A stretch of DNA of 64,000 nt from Spirometra erinaceieuropaei (Eukaryota; Platyhelminthes; Cestoda; Diphyllobothriidea; Diphyllobothriidae). Of this stretch, positions 50,101 through 54,240 are shown in pieces; positions within the stretch are counted from its first letter, which is position 1; each line of letters starts with the position of its first letter. The stretch is taken from positions 79,375 to 143,374 of the forward strand of contig CACRXP010000164.1 in the NCBI GenBank assembly GCA_902702965.1, in the 5' to 3' direction. The notes beneath the pieces are model-generated. The model was given only the letters and a program-made list of their open reading frames with translations. It was not told the DNA's origin and searched no databases. The translations under genes and the position numbers were made by a program.

Positions 50101-51301
50101 AAGTAAGCCGCAGGGGAATGCTGAAATTGTTAGTAGGGAAGTAGCCGAGGCTGAAACAGAAAAGTCAGCCTGTTGGAGGACAAATCTGCTGCGAGTTTGA
50201 ACGAAACCTAGAATCCCCATAAAAGGCCTGACTGACAGGACACGCGAAGTAGCAACGCCCCAAACTTAACGGTAAATCTAATCGTAATCTCGAAAGTAGA
50301 CCTAATCCTTAACGTAATTATAAACCTTAACGTAATTATAACAGTAACCCTAACTCCAACCGTAGCAGTAAACCTAAACTTGAACCGCAATCCGAACTCT
50401 AACTCTAACCGGAACCCTTATACGTAACACAAACCCTAACTTTAAACTCAGTACTCAGTCAGACACAAATGAGCGAAAGGCTGCCTCACAGAACAGGGAA
50501 CTCGCTCAAGGTAGTGCAACTTACCGTAAATTGTTCTCCCGGATGAAATCGAAGGTCGTTAGCCAGGACATAGGCAGGCAGCCCCCACCTCTCCTCTGGA
50601 GCTCCAAATGATGTCGTTTCTACATTCTCACCGAGACGGTTCAATGGCGGCTGCATGTGGAGTTCAAACAGAGCAACAAGACTGACTGGTGGTGGAGCAG
50701 AGGAAATTCGTCTAGTAATGATATCCAAAAGACTCTGGCGTCCGCAGCCTATTGATGTTGTTGCCTCAGTGGTACTGGAACACTTTCTGGACCTCGGTGC
50801 GTCACTAGGCGGCCTCTCAACCACGATTTCCTCAATTTCCGTATTTTCCCCGGCCCAAAGATTGGACACTGAGATATTAATGAGTGATCTAGACTTCAGC
50901 GGCTTCGCTATGCCCGACATCTCCTCCTCATCATCGTCTACGAAATCGTCATCAATAGCTCCCACGTATTCGCCCAGTCCCAAGTGTCCATAATATCCGA
51001 CCTTCTGAGTTGGGCCCGATTTGCGCTCCGAGGGTACGGCGCCAGTTGCACCAGTCGGCCCAGCATCCTTGCCAGAGTTGTGTTTCAGCCACTTCCAAAT
51101 CTTTGAGATAGTTGAGGCCGTTGAATTCTGCTCGCCTTCGTCAGCAGGGAGAGCAGAGAGGTTGGTCATACTCTTGTAGCCCCGAGAAGGGACTTCGCTG
51201 CGAGCTCGACTAGAGCTAAGTCTGCCCTTATCTTGCTCCACGTTACGGAATCGTTTTCGAGATCGGTGATCCCTATTTCGTTCATAATTTGCAACGCGAC
51301 T
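4818..51301 (-). CDS. ARHGAP20-like: ARHGAP20-like Rho GTPase-activating protein, 11-exon gene model
   Basis: Joined exons, 5' to 3' on the minus strand: 51301-50525, 41158-40916, 37016-36442, 31725-31647, 31171-31088, 30289-30181, 27258-27091, 21333-20897, 14871-14707, 8642-8533, 5164-4818. Every junction has GT and AG, and the phases agree throughout (0,0,2,0,0,1,1,0,0,2), which is unlikely by chance. The model gives about 1030 codons. Domain order is N-terminal charged region, helical segment, PH, RA, basic linker, RhoGAP. RhoGAP proteins stimulate GTP hydrolysis by Rho-family GTPases. In the family, PH and RA domains serve membrane and Ras/Rap-type binding. RhoGAP details (FGQ-LP-DI lead-in, GIFRKSA, IPG-H-L) resemble ARHGAP20/TAGAP, and PH-RA-RhoGAP order favours ARHGAP20. 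The true start and stop are unresolved: upstream exons may exist, and the last donor implies more coding sequence beyond 4818. The catalytic Arg, the Lys of TLK and the Asn of NRMS are all present, so activity is plausible. Confidence 0.82.
5640..6180. repeat. tRNA-headed repeat (family A), compound copy
   Basis: Minus strand at about 5750-5818 carries a tRNA-like head: GGGCCAGTGGCCCAGTAGTT, then GGTTGCGAGTTCGAACC-type B box. The unit GCTCACCGATCGTTCTTACG with a CTCTCTCTCGAG block appears at about 5858-5925 and again inverted at about 6085-6160, so two partial copies lie tail to tail. Short TA runs (5629-5642, 6164-6179) flank it. Other copies are at 11.5, 13.9, 37.9 and 40.5 kb. Confidence 0.65.
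6180..6578 (-). repeat. Long open frame, probably repeat-derived
   Basis: A 132-codon minus-strand frame. The first 75 residues (SRQNILHGTDELRFDEVL; ERMFVFPVPAAGGQGYDW) look moderately protein-like, but there is no domain I can name. The plus strand around 6290-6400 (GATAGCAGAGGGGAGACGAC) has the feel of a dispersed repeat. I would not call it a gene. Confidence 0.25.
6950..7110 (-). repeat. Short repeat related to 62232-62420
   Basis: Read on the minus strand this gives GDAAH-like text: DAAHPAPDMPSSGFQLSPNP then CHPPHWRPSS. The plus strand at 62.3 kb gives DAAHRTPDAPSSGSQIPLIP then HHPPTWRPP. The similarity is clear in DNA (CCGGACG-TCCGGAAGCC, CATCCTCC-CACTGGCGTCC) and marks a dispersed repeat. 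Confidence 0.55.
8533..8642 (-). CDS. ARHGAP20-like: ARHGAP20-like exon J: RhoGAP middle
   Basis: A 110-base exon with acceptor CCCTGTAG and donor AAAAT/GTGAGT, phase 0 in and 2 out. It encodes QFFGQIPGHLLIDDYWTDW, then CELLQIQSDAELIAHAK. This is the FLR-LP-LL segment of RhoGAP domains, here in the IPG form seen in ARHGAP20/TAGAP. It joins exactly after STLK of the preceding exon. It is too short to stand out without splice analysis. Confidence 0.85.
9380..9640 (-). pseudogene. Penelope-like GIY-YIG fragment
   Basis: A minus-strand frame contains VPKARSNYVRQSERVHEHKL followed by AVRRII. The YV-Q-ER-HEHKLAVRR pattern matches the GIY-YIG endonuclease core of Penelope-like elements; compare 62.6 kb (YVGETGRKLLTRLHEHKLATRR, here eroded by a deletion). 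No other part of the element is readable nearby. Confidence 0.5.
10920..11024 (+). repeat. GGA-rich purine tract
   Basis: About 105 bases of almost pure purine with many GGA, GGT and GGGGGG runs, in the intron between exons I and J. Simple-sequence DNA with G-quadruplex or triplex potential on this strand; on the gene's sense strand it is a long pyrimidine tract. Confidence 0.85.
11500..12125. repeat. Family A repeat interrupted by an assembly gap
   Basis: The left part (CGCTCACCGATCGTTCTTAC at 11519, then GGCTTATTAGCCGGCGTTAG) and the right part (inverted GAACGATCGG at about 11893, tRNA-like head GGGCCCGTGGCTCAGTGG at 11955) are family A sequence. The 139 N at 11712-11850 lie within it, so the copy number here is unknown. 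Confidence 0.65.
11712..11850. other. Assembly gap (139 N)
   Basis: A run of N inside a family A repeat. Open frames crossing it have no meaning. Confidence 0.99.
13936..14168 (-). repeat. Family A tRNA-headed repeat
   Basis: On the minus strand the head reads GGCCCCTGGCTCAGTG then a B-box-like GGTCGCTGGATCGAGCCCC. On the plus strand the body is GACAGAAACAAGGGATAATG, then GGCTTAATAGCCGTCGTCAG, and it ends CTCTCACCGATCGTG. It lies in the intron between exons H and I, about 540 bases from exon I's donor. Confidence 0.65.
14185..14240. repeat. AATT simple repeat
   Basis: Iterated TTAATTAATT with a duplicated GTGAGAATTAATTAATT block directly next to the 13.9-kb family A repeat. Confidence 0.8.
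14707..14871 (-). CDS. ARHGAP20-like: ARHGAP20-like exon I: RhoGAP arginine finger
   Basis: A 55-codon exon, phase 0 to 0, acceptor GTCCGTCCGTTTAG and donor AAAA/GTAAGT. The peptide starts SLFVTVFYKGSLIEGIFRKS. GIFRKS carries the RhoGAP arginine finger, which is needed for catalysis in the family. It ends LLAASTLK, where the Lys is the second conserved catalytic-face residue. RKSALKSHQEL is close to the ARHGAP20/TAGAP pattern in this helix. Confidence 0.9.
15550..15930. other. G+C-rich block in an A+T-rich intron
   Basis: This stretch is clearly richer in G, C and CpG (GCGGACGCGATGGCCG; GTCGTCGCGACGCCGC) than its flanks. Both strands are open for more than 100 codons, as expected from composition alone. 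Neither frame shows a protein pattern I recognise. It may be an old repeat insertion. Confidence 0.4.
16085..16104. repeat. CA microsatellite
   Basis: About ten CA dinucleotides just left of the 16139 fold-back element. Confidence 0.85.
16139..17132. mobile_element. Fold-back (MITE-like) element, TA target duplication
   Basis: A 994-base element with both ends intact: CAGTAGGTGGGCTAACTCAT at the left and its inverted match ending GCCCACCTACTG at the right, flanked by TA on both sides. The two halves are inverted copies over several hundred bases (for example TCAGTTACCTCAGGATGTC against its complement near 16995). The whole element can fold into one imperfect hairpin. No transposase frame is present; the longest frame, about 100 codons, lies within an arm. 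CAGT ends and TA duplication are Tc1/mariner-like, so a non-autonomous element moved by such a transposase is likely. Confidence 0.8.
17541..17703. repeat. Dispersed repeat C, copy 1
   Basis: Shares GCAGTTAATGAATATT, GGGGCTGATGGACTTTG, TAAAATT-TCGAT and AATTTCT-AGGAAATTAAAAAG with 32119-32274. Total length is about 160 bases, with no coding pattern. Confidence 0.7.
19010..19600 (+). repeat. Family B repeat, diverged copy
   Basis: Contains the family B 3' block: GGGAGGGGAGGATGCGGTAA, CCCACTAACACCATAAACTG and ATTCACGTACACGTC. Five prime to this only scattered matches remain. Confidence 0.5.
20040..20320 (+). repeat. Retroelement-terminal-like repeat
   Basis: Carries TCTGATGATGGCTTCGAGTG, then AGTCAGAAACGTCGGGCCAA and AGTGATCGCATCTTC. 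The same series of blocks occurs at about 60765-60840 (GATGATGGGTCCGAGCGGGA) and, in eroded form, in the 37.5-37.9 kb inverted repeat. The short frame here is a by-product. Confidence 0.5.
20897..21333 (-). CDS. ARHGAP20-like: ARHGAP20-like exon H: basic linker and RhoGAP lead-in
   Basis: 437 bases, acceptor TACATTTGCAG, donor ATG/GTGGGT, phase 1 in and 0 out. It begins FATIDISDSNSNNDYLSMLT. A strongly basic Arg/Ser region follows (TTRRRSRERPFSTLYDGRL; SKSRARNARTG), with possible basophilic kinase sites such as RRRSRE and RSQSSYN. It ends with SVIFGQLPQDIWPDCRVSM. The FGQ-LP-DI motif is the usual entry into an ARHGAP20-type RhoGAP domain, so the RhoGAP domain starts in the last 25 codons. An open frame of 166 codons runs past the donor, but its tail is intron. 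Confidence 0.85.
22250..22960 (+). repeat. Family B repeat
   Basis: One of the longer family B copies. Landmarks: GCCTGGTGTGCGCTGGCGGT (about 22372), CCCGTGGGTATACAGGTCGT, GTCAAAAACCTGGTCATTTG, a partial second unit from about 22665 with GGTGTGGTGGTACGCCTAGG, and CACCATAAACTAATTCACGC near 22874. The same order recurs at 23.5, 27.9 and 63.7 kb. Confidence 0.75.
23455..23900 (+). repeat. Family B repeat
   Basis: Shows GCAGCCTGGTGTGAGCTGGC, GCGTGGTGGTTCGCCTAGAT, TCCGGTCTTCTTGACTATTA and CACTATAAACTAATTT. It follows the 22.3-kb copy in the same orientation. Confidence 0.75.
24600..27080. other. A+T-rich intron stretch without recognised features
   Basis: I see no gene, long repeat or RNA here beyond a short GA-rich run at about 26925-26955. 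The few open frames are short and lack protein patterns. It lies in the intron between exons G and H. Confidence 0.5.
27091..27258 (-). CDS. ARHGAP20-like: ARHGAP20-like exon G: end of RA domain and linker
   Basis: A 168-base exon with a strong acceptor (CCTTCTTCCTTCAAG) and donor CGAC/GTAAGT, phase 1 in and out. In phase with exon F it reads D-DDRPFLLALYFASLEEQK, the final RA strand with its D-RP-LL-L pattern. A linker with GDAKPTGDSCLC follows, ending PEKIPITFSLRR. The other open minus-strand frame here, which starts ATGATG, does not match the neighbouring phases. Confidence 0.75.
27790..28255 (+). repeat. Family B repeat
   Basis: Contains GACCAGGGGTGTGGTGGTAC (about 28073), TCCCGCCTCCGGTTCTCTTT, then GGGTGAGGCAGATGCTGTGC and CTACCACTACAAAACTA in family order. 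Confidence 0.7.
28691..28782 (+). repeat. GTG/GAC-type microsatellite
   Basis: About 90 bases of (GGT)n broken by GACGGT and GGCGGT. It makes a poly-Thr frame on the minus strand that should not be read as a protein. Confidence 0.9.
30181..30289 (-). CDS. ARHGAP20-like: ARHGAP20-like exon F: middle of RA domain
   Basis: 109 bases, phase 0 in and 1 out. It encodes RNSDRRWDVMRTDMHKVRVF followed by STDGRGIGLREHP, the second half of an RA domain (H-V-V strand, DGR turn, LR-EH). The acceptor (CACACATAAG) is pyrimidine-poor, so the left edge is less certain. The donor ACGG/GTGCGT gives the phase needed by the next exon. A stronger-looking GTGAGT ten bases on (30170) would break the frame, so I reject it as the main donor. 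Confidence 0.68.
30540..30760 (+). repeat. Family B repeat, partial
   Basis: GTGGACCAGG then GTTTGGTGGTGCGCCCAAGT, TCCCGCCTCCGGCCACCGGG and GTGTGGCAGATGCAGTATAA match the middle of family B. It lies in the 798-base intron between exons E and F. Confidence 0.65.
31088..31171 (-). CDS. ARHGAP20-like: ARHGAP20-like exon E: start of RA domain
   Basis: An 84-base, 28-codon exon with acceptor TTCCCTTTCGCAG and donor AGC/GTAAGT. The peptide CVHKYLRINLSVTAAKLREQ then ALEAFNV has the RA (ubiquitin-like) signature: a basic first strand, a Thr-Ala turn, a helix and the F-N-V exit. The intron before it is only 475 bases, one of the shortest in the gene. Confidence 0.82.
31647..31725 (-). CDS. ARHGAP20-like: ARHGAP20-like exon D: PH-RA connector
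   Basis: A 79-base exon with acceptor ACCTTTCAG and donor GAGAAC/GTAAGT. The first base completes a codon begun in the PH exon (TG+T, Cys). It encodes AIDQAQGVMAAHQLMVKV and then NHVAPEN, continuing the PH C-terminal helix towards the RA domain. It is too short to be found as an isolated open frame; the splice sites and phase support it. Confidence 0.78.
32119..32274. repeat. Dispersed repeat C, copy 2
   Basis: Second copy of the 17541-17703 repeat, same orientation: GCAGTTAATGAATGTTGCGC, GGCTGATGGACTTTG, TTCTTAGGAAATTAAAAAGC. Confidence 0.7.
33419..33884 (+). pseudogene. Penelope-like reverse transcriptase C-terminal fragment
   Basis: Two frames joined by a frameshift near 33590-33650. The first reads QHIQFTMEEEENHQLAFLDV, then CGGLETKVFRKKTNAMQVLN and FNSNYPISHQ. 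This is the LxFLDV...T-VFRK-T...LNFNSNHP-SH block after the catalytic core of Penelope-like reverse transcriptases. The second reads RRREERPNRTDPTFWRALPY, FKNLSEAFGRLLTPLGVRVA and TVRRQTKKPKEALP, the thumb/linker region. The catalytic core upstream and the GIY-YIG domain expected next are missing, so this is a dead fragment. Confidence 0.75.
34733..34805. repeat. Pyrimidine-rich simple sequence
   Basis: A CTCTCTCTCTC run followed by CCTCCTCCTCCTCCGCTCGC. Simple sequence in the intron between exons C... on the plus strand of 34.7 kb (exons C and D of the gene). Confidence 0.75.
35765..35985 (-). repeat. Family B repeat, minus orientation, partial
   Basis: CACTGTGTGCTCCACCGCAT, GTGTGAATTAGTCTATACTG, CAGCATCTACCGCACTCTCT and CTAGGCGTCCCACCACA are the reverse complement of family B landmarks. 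Confidence 0.65.
36442..37016 (-). CDS. ARHGAP20-like: ARHGAP20-like exon C: PH domain with Ser-rich insert
   Basis: A 575-base exon, acceptor GTCTTTTTAG, donor ATG/GTGGGT, phase 0 in and 2 out. It opens with the PH core strands (QVLLLICTDVVLLV, then YTIVACAPVAFLGI). About 100 residues follow that are rich in Ser, Ala and Gln, including SSSSSGVSTASNEDL. The PH fold then resumes with LSLYWPPSHRYCLQF and the C-terminal helix FPDFRSWIHCRSQLQ, whose Trp is the conserved PH helix Trp. The same region is open in a second minus-strand frame, but only this frame matches PH spacing and the splice phases. Confidence 0.82.
37500..37895. repeat. Long inverted repeat, arms about 150 bases
   Basis: The left arm is about 37510-37660 and the right arm about 37740-37893. 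Matching blocks are GAGAAGATAA against TTATCTTCTC, CGTTTCGAAAGCAGATAAGC against its complement at 37830, GGTGGGTTGCGTACTGCACG against its complement at 37797, and CAGTATTTATGGGTTTTCCT. About 80 bases lie between. The arm ends (GAAACGTCAGGCCAATAAAT, GATCGCATTATCTTC) resemble the retroelement-terminal repeats at 20.1 and 60.8 kb. Confidence 0.8.
37908..38356. repeat. Family A tRNA-headed repeat
   Basis: An inverted pair of the GATCGTTCTTACGGAACT / CTCTCTCTCGAG unit (about 37928-37990 and 38075-38135). A plus-strand tRNA-like head at 38182 follows: GGGCCCGCGGCCCAGTGGTA (A box) and GGCTGCGAGTTCGAGCCTC (B box). The tail reads GGCTGACGACGGCTATTAAG and ends at a TA/T-rich run near 38356. Unlike the 5.6-kb copy, this one is almost complete. 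Confidence 0.7.
38890..39140. mobile_element. Decayed half of a fold-back element
   Basis: TGTCATGAAATGTTAATCGG, GTTTTTGATTAGAAGAGAAT, then ATGCCGGATCTTGAATGAGC and TTAAGTCGTATGAATTGTC follow the left-arm order of the 53250 element. The right half is absent. Confidence 0.45.
40526..40593. repeat. Perfect 30-base inverted repeat
   Basis: ATAGGCAGAATGATATTACC-GACAAAGACA at 40526-40555 is exactly reverse-complemented at 40564-40593, with 8 bases (ATGGAGAC) between. The arms are the terminal piece of family A, which continues on the right to about 40700. Confidence 0.95.
40594..40700 (-). repeat. Family A repeat body, minus orientation
   Basis: GGTTGGGCTCGAGAGAGAGC, then AACGAGTGAGTTCCGT and GAACGATCGGTGAGCGCCCC are the reverse complement of the family A body. 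It ends about 215 bases from the donor of exon B. Confidence 0.7.
40916..41158 (-). CDS. ARHGAP20-like: ARHGAP20-like exon B: helical segment before PH
   Basis: An 81-codon exon, phase 0 to 0. The acceptor is pyrimidine-rich (TTCTCCCTTTAG) and the donor is AAAG/GTGAGT. The peptide starts LHRLHDYLIELNSTIQ, contains a very basic middle (KRERQGIRGRRQKR) and ends in a heptad-like run (ETELKDLRVELACF) that should be helical or coiled coil. It joins in phase to the PH exon. I do not assign a named domain. The plus strand is also open here for about 170 codons, but has no protein-like pattern and does not explain the splice sites. Confidence 0.75.
41270..41349 (+). repeat. tRNA-like repeat (family T), best copy
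   Basis: GCCTC at the start pairs with GAGGC at the end. A box is TAGCTCAGCTGG (41276) and B box is GGTTCGAATCC (41329). GGCT-GTACTAA-AGCC could form an anticodon arm with anticodon ACT. The acceptor and D stems have mismatches, and 25 bases before it (CTCGTCGTCCGGTGG) also match the 49.7-kb copy. It is therefore a tRNA-derived dispersed repeat rather than a working tRNA gene. Confidence 0.7.
41360..42838. other. Intron stretch without recognised features
   Basis: No coding pattern or long repeat seen. A B-box-like GTGAGTTCAATTCCAAC at about 42339 may be an eroded tRNA-derived repeat. Confidence 0.4.
42841..43099 (+). repeat. Degenerate telomere-like tract
   Basis: About 260 bases made mainly of CCCTAA, CCTAAC, CGTAAC and CCTCAAC variants: ATAACCCTAATCCTAACCCT at the left, CCGGTACCCTAATCCTAACC near the right. 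It is an eroded (TTAGGG)n tract on the minus strand, located in the 9.4-kb intron between exons A and B. Confidence 0.85.
44240..44800 (-). pseudogene. Penelope-like fragment with GIY-YIG core
   Basis: A 79-codon frame at 44589-44350 reads YQMHVTHQPTTALCTQLVYP, KDRFGCLERKDVAYQIP, SSCDAVYCGQTGKSVSTRIH and EHQLAVRRRD. The AYQIP...YCGQTGKS-STRIHEHQLAVRR segment is the GIY-YIG endonuclease motif of Penelope-like elements. Upstream on the same strand, the text GYSYDFIRQC and ELSHTR-KNVPELVKK suggests the end of the reverse transcriptase. In-frame breaks and loss of flanks show it is dead. It differs clearly from the 62.6-kb copy, so it is a second lineage. Confidence 0.7.
45068..46061. mobile_element. 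Fold-back (MITE-like) element, second full copy
   Basis: The right end CATGAGTATGCTCACCTACT-G and the eroded left end (GGGCTAGCTATAAAATGTTA) align with the 16139 element, giving the same length of 994 bases. Internal blocks agree: TCAGTTACCTCAGAATGTCG, GTTCAAAATTATTCGGGAGT, AAATATACGGCTCGTAG. The arms are again inverted copies. No transposase is encoded. The element is older than the 16.1-kb copy, judging by terminal decay. Confidence 0.75.
46070..48230. other. Intron stretch without recognised features
   Basis: The short open frames at 46.9-47.6 kb and 47.9-48.1 kb lack protein patterns and clear splice signals. I see no repeat that I can match elsewhere in the window. Confidence 0.4.
48233..48309 (-). 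repeat. tRNA-like repeat (family T), eroded copy
   Basis: The reverse complement reads GCGAGGCCACGTAGTGTTTG, then AAGCCTTGCTGTGTTGGGTT and CCCACCGAGGCA, following the 41270 copy from end to end. Confidence 0.55.
48345..48640 (-). repeat. Family B repeat, minus orientation
   Basis: CCACCGTGTGCTCCACAACA, GTGAGTTATTTTATAGTGAT, AGCATCTGCCGCACTCCCTC, AAGAAGACCGGAGGCGGGGT and ACACCCCTGGTCCACA are family B in reverse order. Confidence 0.75.
49523..49610 (-). repeat. tRNA-like repeat (family T), partial
   Basis: TGCCTCGGCGGGATTCGTAA then CAAGACAGCAAGGGGA is the reverse complement of the 3' half of family T. It lies head to head with the 49677 copy, 70-150 bases away. Confidence 0.6.
49677..49757 (+). 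repeat. tRNA-like repeat (family T), second good copy
   Basis: GCCTCGTATCTCAGATGGTT, TGGCTGTACTAAAGCCTTCC and GAGTTCGAATCCCGCCGAGG match 41270-41349 with few changes. The acceptor stem here has six pairs (GCCTCG/CGAGGC). The D arm is broken. The upstream match CGTCGTCCGGTGGG shows a shared repeat unit. Confidence 0.7.
50263..50447 (+). repeat. Degenerate telomere-like tract
   Basis: About 185 bases of variants such as CCCTAACTCC, ACCTAATCCTTAACG and ACACAAACCCTAACTT. It is the second eroded (CCCTAA)n tract in the same intron as 42841-43099, ending only about 80 bases from the donor of exon A. Confidence 0.75.
50525..51301 (-). CDS. ARHGAP20-like: ARHGAP20-like exon A: N-terminal charged region
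   Basis: A 777-base exon of 259 codons with no stop, phase 0 at both ends, and a strong GTAAGT donor at 50524. The acceptor reads ATGCAG just before 51301. An ATG at 51307-51305 is in frame with a stop close upstream, so this could instead be the first coding exon starting at that Met. The product begins very basic (repeated R/K/H), then has a Ser/Thr-rich stretch, an aromatic patch (IWKWLKH), an acidic run (DDDFVDDDEEE) and a second basic segment (ITRRISS). I recognise no domain, and most of it looks disordered. The C-terminal 45 residues (GLPAYVLANDLRFHPGEQFT) look more ordered and lead directly into the next exon. Confidence 0.72.
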
Positions 51302-51569
51302 CTGCATATGAGCTTTTTAGCGATGCTAGCTGTAATGACAATGTAGTACGCAGTTCCGTATCTTCGACGAGTTTACGTATGGATGGGATCACGGCGTAGC
51401 GTGCTTTTGTAAGACCCCAAAAGTCCGTTGCACTGAACGCGCATGCAGGATTTTTTCGGACAGGTGATTGGTTGGTTGAATGTGAGCCTTTCATGTGCAT
51501 GCTTAGCTGTGCCAATAAGAGTTCTGCACGCGCGTCGTGTGAATTCGGCCTAGCACGTGCAGGTGGCAT

Positions 51570-53240
51570 CGATCACGAGGCAAAGGTGAGCAGACCAGAT
51601 GAGTAACCACAGGAACTGTAGAGAAACTGAAACATAGGCTGTAACGTTAACTCATCTGAGACCCTGTCAGACCAAAAGACGACGCCCACAATACGAGCTG
51701 CAAGTCGGAAGGAAAGGAATGAATTTTGAGACAGGGTTTATTCATTTAAGCGTAACAAACATCCACCGTAATTGTGCCGGAGATGCAGGTGTTGGCAGCT
51801 CTGTGTCTACGTGATTTCGGTCTCTAAACCCGCGTGACGCCTAGTTAGTCAAAACAGCGTGGCTAGCAGAAATAATCACAATAAATGGGATTGTGATAAC
51901 GTGCTTAACAGGCAGAAATCTACAGCCGTCCATTTGCTCTTCCCAGAGCACATGTTTAGTAAGTTGACTTACGTAGAATAGTTACAGAAAGTACAAACTA
52001 ATTCTGACCCAAAACCTTTTTCCGAATTGTTTCATAAATATAACTATTGAAACTAACATTGCTATATGAGACCTTTACAAAATTAAAATACCATAGTTTC
52101 TTGACTTATTTTTCGATGTTATTTTGCAGAATAAATTCATCCCTCCTAATGCACGTGACACCTACTGTTTTGCTGATTAATACACAACTGGAATTGCGTC
52201 TTTGATTTGCTAGAAGCCAGTAAATGGCTTCTTGCAGGGTGTTACTACAAGAATGGGTGCTCAAAAGCGCTGTGGGCTGTACAATCTGACTGCGCCAAAA
52301 ACAGGATTCCAAACCGGGAACATGGTATTCTCTAACTTACTTCAACTTGAATGAACTGGGCCGCTGAAAACTCTTGCTGGTGGCCTGGTAGCTACCGTTC
52401 AAGAGCAACAAATACTGAAGGTCAGTTGGCAAAGGTATCTTATAAAGTAACCGTCTCGCAGGTTAAAGTGATCGTGGTGTGGATAAATGAACACGTTAAG
52501 CGTTTTTGCGACTCTTTTTCAGTTCCTTACTTGTGCGCTGTGACATGCAAGGCGAAAAAGTTTTGATAGTCTCTTGGGTCAATTCGGGCTCGACGTCATG
52601 TAAAGGAAGGAGAGCCCATAATGTATGTATGTCTCCTGCGTGACATCATGGATTGCTTTGAGATTCCATGCAGCGGTTTACTGTTTACCGGCTTGATTTT
52701 CAAACTGATGCACGGCGTAGTTACAGGATTCGATTAGGTCATGCGCAATTGATGATTCCGACGATTTGAGGACGTAGCCTGGCTTGTCAATATTTAAAGC
52801 AATTGATGGTTCTATAATATCTTAAGAGAATCATCTTAAATATTCTCGAAACAAAGAAATTTGCACCTGTCATTGTATGCGCCTTATTAATTCCACCCGT
52901 CTAACTTAAGAGGCAGAAATATGGTTTAACAGATCTGCTTAATAAATGAGACAGGGTAGGGCGAATCCACTTTAAAGTGTTTTCATGTCAAAAAATAAAC
53001 CGTACATGCCTAGCTTCCGCTACTTAATGTTCTCACTAACTGGAAGCTACGCACTGGAACATGCGAACATCTAAGCCGTTTATTCCGCTCCGTCGCTTGT
53101 TGCTACCTTTTGGAATATCGCCGCCTTACTGGCGACTAATTTGATTATGCTTAATTAGAAGTCGATTCCTGAATTTTTGTTCTATTTTCATCACAAAGTT
53201 GAATTACACCCCAATGCACATGGTTTGCTGATTCACTCTG
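51570..53240. other. Stretch upstream of exon A without recognised features
   Basis: No protein pattern and no clear core promoter. If exon A holds the start codon, the promoter and first exon would lie here; I cannot place them. Confidence 0.4.
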
Positions 53241-53249
53241 GGTATGCTA

Positions 53250-54240
53250 CAGTGAGTGACCGATCTCAAGAAGTGTTACCTGAAATTCTGAAATATGTTT
53301 TTGATTAGGAAGAATTACTTAAGAGCGGTTGTAATACTCATTATCTAGCGGCAGAATCTTAAAGTATTGGAATCTCAACATGATGGTAGCTTTTGAATAC
53401 ACCAGTTTTCAATCTCCTGTAGACGAAGTACTCGGTGAAAAGTGACTACTTATGTAACATGCATTTTTCTCATTAAGTTTAGATGGTCTTGCAAATTCGA
53501 ATTTATTTTATAGAGAACACTAACAAAAATATGCTTTCTTTCGGTCGTTAGATAGGGAAATCCGTTTTCTTTATACTTTATGCTCAAAGAGGGAGTATAA
53601 TAAGGATTCGAAAATTTTCTTATTATGAGATTTTTATGACCATGACATGTCCATTCATACAGCATCCTACTTGTCCGTGTGCTACTGCTGCTCGTGAAAT
53701 GTACTACATAGTCCGCATTCATTGCAGCATTTGATGGACACTATATGGTATCCTTTTTAAAGGATAAAAGCATATGTGAATTTTTACATGAAACGCATTC
53801 TCCTTGTTGACTATAATTATTAAGCGTTAATGAAACGACTGAGCAGGCTATAAATTATTCGGAAATTAGAAAACTTTTTTTAACATTTTTAAACTCCTTT
53901 TCGAGTAACATGTATAAAGATAACGTGTTTCCCTATCTAACGACCGAAAGAAAGCATAATTTTGTTTGCGGTTTCTATAAAATATATTTGAATTTGCAAG
54001 ACCATCGAAAGTCAATGGCAAAAATTCATGTTGCATAAGTTGTCATTTTTTCCCGAGAACGGTTTTTACAGGAGATGGAAAAGCGTTGCATTCAAAAGCC
54101 GACCTCCTGCTGAGTCCGAAATACTTTTAAGATTATGCCGCAAGATAATCAGTATTTCAACCGCTCCTAAGTAATCCTTCCTACTCGAATACGCATTTAA
54201 GGGTTTCAGCTAACATTTCATGATATCAGTCAATAACTCT
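53250..54240. mobile_element. Fold-back element, second terminal subfamily
   Basis: The left end CAGTGAGTGACCGATCTCAA is preceded by TA. The right end (CATTTCATGATATCAGTCAA-TAACTC) is its eroded inverse. The halves are inverted copies: TTTCTTTCGGTCGTTAGATA near 53536 against CCCTATCTAACGACCGAAAG near 53932, and AAGTATTGGAATCTC against its complement near 54110. No transposase frame. Structure and length match the 16139 element but the termini differ, so this is a related subfamily. Confidence 0.75.

Noticed and set aside
50655..50993. Plus-strand frame of 112 codons inside exon A
   Set aside because: Antisense shadow of a 259-codon exon with a strong donor; poly-Ser comes from the acidic run read in reverse.
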